From Paraburkholderia sp041321145 (GTDB taxonomy: Bacteria; Pseudomonadota; Gammaproteobacteria; Burkholderiales; Burkholderiaceae), in contig NZ_JBGGWA010000002.1 in NCBI RefSeq assembly GCF_041321145.1, positions 682,001-746,000 of the forward strand: a DNA stretch of 64,000 nt, given 5' to 3'. Position numbers and translations under genes: made by a program. This document shows, one piece after another, positions 59,207 to 64,000 of this stretch; the stretch's first letter is position 1, and every line of letters begins with the position of its first letter. The notes beneath the pieces were generated by a model that was not told where the DNA came from, did not search any database, and saw nothing but the letters and a program-made list of their open reading frames with translations.

Positions 59207-60156
59207 GGTGCGATCCGCTCCGCCACACGCATCACGGCAGAACGGGCGCGCGGATTCGCGGCGACTTCAGCGTCGCTTGCGAACACGCGGCCAATGATTT
59301 TGAGCGGAGGGCTCGGCAGATCGACTGCACGGATCGGCAGGCGGCGGTCGACAGTAGGCGTACTGGCGTGCGCCTGCATGAATCGCTTGACGATCCGGTC
59401 CTCGAGCGAATGAAAGCTGATGACCACCAGCCGCCCCCCTTGCTCCAGCAGCGACAACGCTGCTTCTAAAACGACTTGCAGCTCCGCAAGCTCTTGATTG
59501 ATGTGAATCCGTATAGCCTGAAAGGTGCGGGTTGCCGGATCCTTGCCCTTCTCACGGGTTTTGACGACGTTAGCCACGATTTGGGCAAGCTCGCCCGTGC
59601 TGACGAGAGGCCCAAGACGGTCGGACTCTGCCCGGCGAGCAACAAGCGCCTTTGCAATCTGAAAAGCAAACCGTTCTTCCCCATAATCTCGTATCACCTC
59701 CGTCAGTTCCTGCACCGTGGCCCGCGCCAGCCAGTCAGCAGCAGACTCGCCGCGCGTCGGGTCCATCCGCATGTCGAGCGGGCCGTCGGCGCGGAAGCTG
59801 AAGCCCCGCTCCGGATCGTCGACTTGCGGCGACGACACGCCCAGATCCAGTAAAACACCCGACACCCGCCCTACCCCGCGCTCCGCAATCGCGTCGCGCA
59901 GTGAAGCAAAACTCTCGTGCACGATGCCAAAGCGCGGATCCGCAATCTGTTGCGCCGTGGCGATGGCAAGCGGGTCTTTGTCGAACGCGATCAAACGCCC
60001 CGACTCACCCAGCTTTTCCAATACCAACCGGCTATGGCCGCCGCGCCCGAACGTACCGTCCACATAAACGCCGTCCGCGCGCGTGACCAGCGCATCGACT
60101 GCTTCTTCCAGCAGCACCGTGCGATGCTGCAATTCATGTCCCATCGCAGGTGCCAT
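59203..60156 (-). CDS. rsmH: 16S rRNA m4C1402 methyltransferase RsmH (MraW)
   Basis: SAM-dependent N4-methylation of C1402 in 16S rRNA. The 317-residue protein has HRTVLLEEAVDAL at the start, VDGTFGRGGHSR (SAM loop, about residue 33), LDLGVSSPQVDDPERGFSFRADGPLDMRMD and a C-terminal SFHSLEDRIVKRF. The ATG at 60156 is used; the ATG at 60144 (MGHELQHRTV) is an alternative with equally weak ribosome-binding signals. Confidence 0.96.
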   Translation of the reverse strand: MAPAMGHELQHRTVLLEEAVDALVTRADGVYVDGTFGRGGHSRLVLEKLGESGRLIAFDKDPLAIATAQQIADPRFGIVHESFASLRDAIAERGVGRVSGVLLDLGVSSPQVDDPERGFSFRADGPLDMRMDPTRGESAADWLARATVQELTEVIRDYGEERFAFQIAKALVARRAESDRLGPLVSTGELAQIVANVVKTREKGKDPATRTFQAIRIHINQELAELQVVLEAALSLLEQGGRLVVISFHSLEDRIVKRFMQAHASTPTVDRRLPIRAVDLPSPPLKIIGRVFASDAEVAANPRARSAVMRVAERIAP

Positions 60157-60171
60157 ATATGTAGTCCGCGA

Positions 60172-60600
60172 TCAGAACGTGAAATTCTTTAACGCTTCGG
60201 GCATGCCCTCGGCAATCGCTGCCTGTTCCTTTGCTGCGTATATTTGTGCGTCCCACAACTCGAAGTGACGACCCATGCCGAGCAAGGTCACTTCTTTTTC
60301 CAGCGATCCGGCCGCGCGCAATTCCGGCGACACGAGCACGCGGCCCGCGCCGTCCATATCGACATCCATGGCGTTGCCGAGAAAAATCCGCTTCCACCAG
60401 GCCGCGTTCATAGGCAGCTTGTCGACCTTGTCGCGGAAGATCTCCCACTCCGGGCGCGGAAAGAGCAACAGGCAGCCGTCCGGGTGCTTGGTGATCGTCA
60501 CCCGGCCCTCTGCCTGTGTTTGCAGCGCATCCCGATAGCGAGAGGGCACCGACATCCGCCCTTTCGCATCGAGCGTCAACGCCGACGCTCCCTGGAACAC
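60172..60600 (-). CDS. mraZ: Transcriptional regulator MraZ
   Basis: First gene of the dcw cluster; an AbrB-fold DNA-binding protein that represses its own promoter. The 142-residue protein has two SpoVT-AbrB repeats, each with the DxxxR motif (LDAKGRMSVP, about residue 10; MDGAGRVLVSPELR, about residue 88). A strong AGGGGAG lies about 7 bases before the ATG. The upstream region (60729-60763) carries its predicted operator. Confidence 0.96.
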   Translation of the reverse strand: MFQGASALTLDAKGRMSVPSRYRDALQTQAEGRVTITKHPDGCLLLFPRPEWEIFRDKVDKLPMNAAWWKRIFLGNAMDVDMDGAGRVLVSPELRAAGSLEKEVTLLGMGRHFELWDAQIYAAKEQAAIAEGMPEALKNFTF

Positions 60601-60618
60601 TTCGCTCTCCCCTGTCGA

Positions 60619-60648
60619 CCGGAGTCAGCGCTTTAGCGCTCCCTCCGG
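60619..60648 (-). promoter_or_regulatory. Stem-loop in the mraZ leader
   Basis: Outer stem CCGGAG (60619-60624) / CTCCGG (60643-60648), a small internal loop, and inner stem AGCGC (60627-60631) / GCGCT (60636-60640) with a 4-base loop. It sits just before the ribosome-binding site. A second hairpin, CGGCGC (60671-60676) / GCGCCG (60681-60686), lies further up the same predicted leader of about 156 bases. Confidence 0.6.
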
Positions 60649-60728
60649 CCCCATGCAACATAGTTGCTAGCGGCGCGTTTGCGCCGGCTACCCGATTCGT
60701 GAAAATCTACCTGAAACTGCCCGAGAGA

Positions 60729-60763
60729 TCACACAAAAATACACTTTCTCACACTGTCTCCCA
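60729..60763 (-). promoter_or_regulatory. MraZ operator: four boxes at 10-bp spacing
   Basis: Read on the minus strand, TGGGA (60763-60759), TGTGA (60753-60749), TGTAT (60743-60739) and TGTGA (60733-60729) recur every 10 bases exactly. MraZ of E. coli is known to bind TGGGN repeats separated by 5 bases. The first box touches the predicted -10 and the array covers the predicted start of transcription, fitting autorepression. Confidence 0.8.
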
Positions 60764-60791
60764 CTTTAGAGGAACGCTAAACAGGGGTCAA
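60763..60791 (-). promoter_or_regulatory. Predicted promoter of the mraZ-dcw cluster
   Basis: On the minus strand TTGACC (60791-60786) and TAAAGT (60768-60763) have a 17-base spacer, with the start predicted near 60756. It is immediately followed and overlapped by the MraZ boxes. Confidence 0.75.
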
Positions 60792-61064
60792 GGGAGATGC
60801 ACGCTTTTCGAGCGAATTTTGTTTGTTAGAACAAGGACTTAGCGCGACTCGTTCACGTCAGACATAAAACGGAAAACCGTTATAAATGAATGAGCTAGTG
60901 GAACTTGTGAAGGTGATACGTGAAAAGTACGAGGGAAAGGCGCGGAATCTAAGAGATCGGGAAGCGGGATCGGGAGAGGTTTGCGGGCGTTCCAGGGACT
61001 TCGGGCGGACGGCAGGTGGCGCGCCGTCCCACTTGCAGGTGGTGCGTGAGCAGAGGCCTCGAAC
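60792..61064. other. Gene-free region between coq7 and the mraZ promoter
   Basis: About 270 bases downstream of coq7 and upstream of the mraZ promoter. A small ACGG-AAAA-CCGT hairpin lies near 60870-60881. A 62-codon plus-strand reading frame (60886-61074) has codon use unlike the neighbours and no ribosome-binding site, so I do not call a gene. Confidence 0.5.
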
Positions 61065-61697
61065 CTATATGTAATAGGCGGTGCGAGTCATGACTTTCGA
61101 CACCGCGCGCATTAGAGCGCGCGCAGGGAACGGCAACTCGACGCCGCCAGCGTCCATGGCGGATTTACCGTGCTCCGCTTCATCCACACGCATCTGTTCG
61201 ACGATTGCACGCGACTCACGGTCTGCGGCGGGCAACTGGTCCAGATGGCTATCCAGATGCTGTTCGACCTGGCGCTCGGTTTCTGCCATGAAGCCAAGAC
61301 TCACTCGGTCACCCATGCGCCCTGCCGCGAGGCCGATCGCCAACGCGCCTGTGTACCAAAGCGGATTCAACAGGCTTGGACGCGAATCGAGCGCCTCGAG
61401 GCGCTTGGCGGTCCATGCCAGATGATCTTCTTCTTCGATGGCAGCGTGATTAAACACGGCCCGCAAAGCCGGCGATCTGGTAGCGAGTTTCTGAGCCTGG
61501 TAGAGCGCCTGGGCGCACACCTCACCGACGTGGTTCACACGCATCAAGCCGGCCGCATGCGCGCGTTCCGCTGGCGAGAGCTCGACGGACTCCACCGCCG
61601 ATTCCTGCGGAACCGGCAACGGACGACTCATTCTCGACACGCCGGTCATTGAGCGTAAACCCCGATCAAACTCGGTAATCAACTCGTCCAGAAACAT
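61065..61697 (-). CDS. coq7: Demethoxyubiquinone hydroxylase (di-iron)
   Basis: Coq7-type hydroxylase for the C6 (DMQ) step of ubiquinone synthesis. The 210-residue protein has the ferritin-like di-iron ligands NHVGEVCAQALYQAQ (about residue 55), HAAIEEEDHLAW (about residue 85), and IVEQMRVDEAEHG (about residue 170). The start is the ATG at 61697 (MFLDELITEFDRGLRS). It lies upstream of mraZ on the same strand, separated by about 460 bases that include the mraZ promoter. Confidence 0.93.
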   Translation of the reverse strand: MFLDELITEFDRGLRSMTGVSRMSRPLPVPQESAVESVELSPAERAHAAGLMRVNHVGEVCAQALYQAQKLATRSPALRAVFNHAAIEEEDHLAWTAKRLEALDSRPSLLNPLWYTGALAIGLAAGRMGDRVSLGFMAETERQVEQHLDSHLDQLPAADRESRAIVEQMRVDEAEHGKSAMDAGGVELPFPARALMRAVSKVMTRTAYYI

Positions 61698-61999
61698 TCC
61701 GTACCCCCTGATTCGACAACGACCGCGCCGCTCCGTCAGGTCCGCGCGACAAGGCTTTGCAGAGCAAAACCCCGTTCGCGCAGGCCAGGAATTCGGGCGA
61801 ATTCAGCGGCTAATTTTCGATTTTAGACCATGTTGCGTAAACGAAACAGGAGACCTCCTGCCCATCTCCTTTTTCTTTGTGCCATGTATGCCTTTTGTTA
61901 CATTACGTGCAACTTCTCGCGAAGTTGGACATGCAAGGCCTCAACGCCACATAAATATTCGCCTTGTACAAAAGATTCGTAATCCTTGGAGATCATTCG
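61698..61999. other. Divergent intergenic region coq7 / porin
   Basis: About 300 bases with no gene. The half near the porin is AT-richer and has CAACTTC (61910-61916) inverted at GAAGTTG (61921-61927) with a TCGC loop, about 73 bases before the porin ATG. No -35/-10 pair with good spacing was found; ATAAAT at 61951-61956 is a weak -10 candidate. Confidence 0.5.
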
Positions 62000-63172
62000 A
62001 TGAAAAAGTCGCTTCTCGCTCTCGCCGCACTGGGCGCATTCGCAGGTGTCGCTCATGCTCAAAGCAGCGTGACCCTGTACGGTATCGTTGACGAAGGCTT
62101 CAACGTCAACACCAATGCGAATGGCAAGCACCAATACAACCTGTCCAGCGGCGTTCTGCAAGGTTCGCGTTTCGGCCTGCGCGGCACGGAAGATCTGGGC
62201 GGCGGTCTGAAGGCAATCTTCGTGATCGAAAACGGCTTTGATGTGAACAACGGCAAGCTGGGTCAAGGCGGCCTGATGTTCGGTCGTCAAGCTTACGTCG
62301 GCCTGTCGAGCCAAATGGGTACGGTTACGCTGGGTCGTCAGTACGACTCCGTCGTCGACTATGTCGGTCCGCTGGAATCGGGCGATCAATGGGGCGGCTC
62401 GATCGCTGCGCACCCGAGCGACCTCGACAACTTCAACAACTCGTTCCGTACCAACAATACGGTCAAGTACACGAGCGCGGACTACGGCGGCCTGAAGTTC
62501 GGCGGCACGTACAGCTTCGGCGGTCAAGCCGGCAATTTCTCGCAGAATCAGATCTGGTCGCTGGGCGCTGGCTACAACAACGGTCCTCTCGTTCTCGGCG
62601 TTGGTTACTTGAACGCGCGCACCCCGGCAAATTCGGGCGGCCTGTTCAATACGCCGGCTGCACCGTCGGCGGCAAACGCGGCTGTGACGTCGGGTGTGTA
62701 CTCTGGCTTCGCGTCGGCTAACACGTACCAGGTAATCGGTGCGGGCGGCGCATACACGTTCGGCGCAGCGACGATCGGCGCAACGTACTCGAATATCCGC
62801 TTCTCGAACCTGGGCGCTACATACGCTTCGCCGGCGCTCGCGGGCCAATCGGTTACGTTCAACAACGCGGAACTCAACTTCAAGTATCAGTTGACCCCGG
62901 CGTTGCTGGTTGGCGCAGCATATGACTACACGCGCGGCGCGGAGATCAACGGCGCATCGCGTGCTCAGTACCACCAAGGCGCGGCTGGCGTGGATTACTT
63001 CCTGTCCAAGCGTACCGACGTGTATGTGATTGGTGTGTACCAACACGCTTTGGGCAAGACGCTGAACGCAGCGGGCGGTACGGTTGATGCAACCGCATCC
63101 ATCGCCAGCATCACCCCCTCGGCGAACCAAAACCAGTTCACGGCTCGCGTCGGCATTCGCCACAAGTTCTAA
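62000..63172 (+). CDS. Gram-negative general porin (OmpC-type, trimeric)
   Basis: Outer-membrane trimeric diffusion channel of the betaproteobacterial porin family. The start at 62000 follows a TTGGAGA ribosome-binding site at 61986-61992. Of 390 residues, 1-20 are a Sec signal peptide (KKSLLALAALGAFAGVAHA, cleaved before QSSVTLYG). SSVTLYGIVDEGFNV is the first strand, GSRFGLRGTEDLGGGLKAIFVIENGF is typical, and the loop-3 region and the final strand end in Phe (RVGIRHKF), the beta-barrel assembly signal. A strong terminator follows. Confidence 0.96.
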   Translation: MKKSLLALAALGAFAGVAHAQSSVTLYGIVDEGFNVNTNANGKHQYNLSSGVLQGSRFGLRGTEDLGGGLKAIFVIENGFDVNNGKLGQGGLMFGRQAYVGLSSQMGTVTLGRQYDSVVDYVGPLESGDQWGGSIAAHPSDLDNFNNSFRTNNTVKYTSADYGGLKFGGTYSFGGQAGNFSQNQIWSLGAGYNNGPLVLGVGYLNARTPANSGGLFNTPAAPSAANAAVTSGVYSGFASANTYQVIGAGGAYTFGAATIGATYSNIRFSNLGATYASPALAGQSVTFNNAELNFKYQLTPALLVGAAYDYTRGAEINGASRAQYHQGAAGVDYFLSKRTDVYVIGVYQHALGKTLNAAGGTVDATASIASITPSANQNQFTARVGIRHKF

Positions 63173-63198
63173 TAAGTCGTAATAAAGCTGTTTACCTC

Positions 63199-63225
63199 AA
63201 AGGCGCCTTCGGGCGCCTTTTTTTA
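63199..63225 (+). terminator. Intrinsic terminator of the porin gene
   Basis: The stem AAAGGCGCC / GGCGCCTTT (63199-63207 with 63212-63220) has a TTCG tetraloop and a run of T to 63224. It lies 26 bases past the stop. Confidence 0.93.
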
Positions 63226-63277
63226 TGACCGCGCGGCGCGCACTGTCGGCTGGTTTGCGCGGAACACGATGGCCCAA

Positions 63278-63319
63278 AGAGAAAGGCCCGATAGACTTTC
63301 GTCTGGCGGGCCTTTCTCT
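63278..63319 (-). terminator. Hairpin downstream of the acyl-CoA ligase gene
   Basis: A 13-bp perfect stem (63278-63290 with 63307-63319) has an inner GAC/GTC pair (63294-63296 with 63301-63303). It lies about 70 bases past the ligase stop. The U-run on the minus strand is short, so this is a probable rather than a certain terminator. Confidence 0.65.
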
Positions 63320-63388
63320 CTCTTCTCCGCAATGCGTTACTTCGTGTCGGCTCCGTTCAAGCCGGCAGGCTCGATACGCATGATGCGT

Positions 63389-64000
63389 TTAAGCGCGCCC
63401 GTCGCGCAATTCCCGACGCAGAATCTTGCCGACATTGCTCTTTGGCAGTTCGGTGCGGAATTCGACGATTTTCGGCCGCTTGTAGCCAGTCAACTGCTGT
63501 TTGCAATACGCGAAGATGTCCGCATCGGTAAGCGCCTGGTCCTTCTTCACCACGAATAGCTTCACCGCTTCGCCCGAATGCTGGTCCGGCACGCCGACCG
63601 CCGCGACTTCGAACACGCCCGGCAGCTTTGCAACCACGTCTTCGATTTCGTTCGGATAGACATTGAAGCCGGAGACCAGAATCATGTCCTTCTTCCGGTC
63701 CACGATTTTGACGAAGCCGCCCTCGTTCATCAAACCGACATCGCCCGATTTGAAGAAGCCATCCGGCGTCATGACTTTGGCCGTCTCGTCCGGCCGGTTC
63801 CAGTAGCCCGCCATCACTTGCGGACCGCGGATGCAGATTTCGCCCGGCTGACCAAGCGGTACTTCATTGCCTTCGTCGTCGCGAATCGAGATTTCCGTCG
63901 ACGGCAGCGGCAAACCAATCGTCCCGCTGTATTCGGTGACAGTGACCGGATTGCAGGTCACGCACGGCGACGTCTCTGACAGACCGTAGCCCTCGATGAT
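63389..64000 (-). CDS. Long-chain acyl-CoA ligase (FadD-like), C-terminal part, cut by the window end
   Basis: AMP-forming ligase that activates fatty acids as CoA thioesters. 203 residues are visible and the reading frame continues past the window edge. The visible part starts in IIEGYGLSETSP, the A5-type adenylation motif, then GEICIRGPQVMAGYWNRPDET, DGFFKSGDVGLMNEGG, IVDRKKDMILVSGFNVYPNEIED (A8 hinge) and PKSNVGKILRRELRD with the A10 lysine. Which substrate length it uses cannot be told. It converges with the porin gene. Confidence 0.92.
   Translation of the reverse strand: MIEGYGLSETSPCVTCNPVTVTEYSGTIGLPLPSTEISIRDDEGNEVPLGQPGEICIRGPQVMAGYWNRPDETAKVMTPDGFFKSGDVGLMNEGGFVKIVDRKKDMILVSGFNVYPNEIEDVVAKLPGVFEVAAVGVPDQHSGEAVKLFVVKKDQALTDADIFAYCKQQLTGYKRPKIVEFRTELPKSNVGKILRRELRDGRA

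Noticed and set aside
60886..61074. Possible 62-residue gene near the mraZ promoter
   Set aside because: No ribosome-binding site, codon use unlike neighbours, overlap with the coq7 3' end, and no domain.
63269..63559. 96-codon plus-strand frame after the porin
   Set aside because: It covers the terminator hairpin and lies antisense to the conserved C-terminus of the acyl-CoA ligase.

Overview
The window is a high-GC proteobacterial chromosome segment. The gene order obgE-proB, rplU-rpmA, ispB-tRNA-Pro, pilus-type gspE-gspF-pilD, coaE-zapD-yacG, argJ-secA and a complete division/cell-wall (dcw) cluster with lpxC fits the Betaproteobacteria, specifically the Burkholderiaceae. A Paraburkholderia-like organism is my best guess, from protein flavour and gene order only; no search was run.

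Layout. 1-4576: housekeeping genes. proB and obgE, then rpmA and rplU, lie on the minus strand, the last two behind a textbook sigma-70 promoter. ispB and a tRNA-Pro(CGG) lie on the plus strand. 4577-5288: AT-rich gene-free DNA with short direct repeats. 5289-27750: a seventeen-gene type VI secretion system (T6SS) locus, all on the plus strand and mostly with overlapping or closely spaced genes. It runs tssA-B-C-hcp-tssE-F-G-vgrG, then a DUF2169/pentapeptide, pentapeptide, DUF3540, PAAR-like cassette, then tssJ-K-L-M and an FHA gene. All baseplate, membrane, sheath and tube genes are present, but clpV (tssH) is absent and no obvious toxin/immunity pair is seen. 27917-35268: a CNNM/CBS membrane protein, type IV pilus-like gspE/gspF/pilD, coaE, zapD, yacG and a convergent Nudix gene. 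35265-41155: a DUF815 ATPase, argJ and secA (minus), and a DciA-like gene (plus). 41237-60600: lpxC, a peroxiredoxin, then ftsZ-ftsA-ftsQ-ddl-murC-murG-ftsW-murD-mraY-murF-murE-ftsI-ftsL-rsmH-mraZ, all transcribed on the minus strand. 61065-64000: coq7 (minus), a general porin (plus), and the 3' part of an acyl-CoA ligase (minus) that runs off the window.

How the genes work together. The T6SS genes would build the TssJLM membrane complex, the TssKEFG baseplate, the TssA-organised TssBC sheath and Hcp tube, and a VgrG/PAAR tip, with DUF2169, pentapeptide and DUF3540 proteins as probable tip-loading or cargo factors. The dcw cluster makes lipid-linked peptidoglycan precursors and the septation machinery. 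It is headed by mraZ under what looks like a complete autoregulatory promoter: a -35/-10 pair overlapped by four MraZ-type boxes at exact 10-bp spacing.

Main points of interest: the T6SS locus next to a tRNA, its missing clpV, a VgrG tail built from 16-residue and then 7-residue repeats, a strong hairpin directly after hcp, an apparently truncated TagH-like protein, a 57-bp inverted repeat after the CNNM gene, and the mraZ operator.
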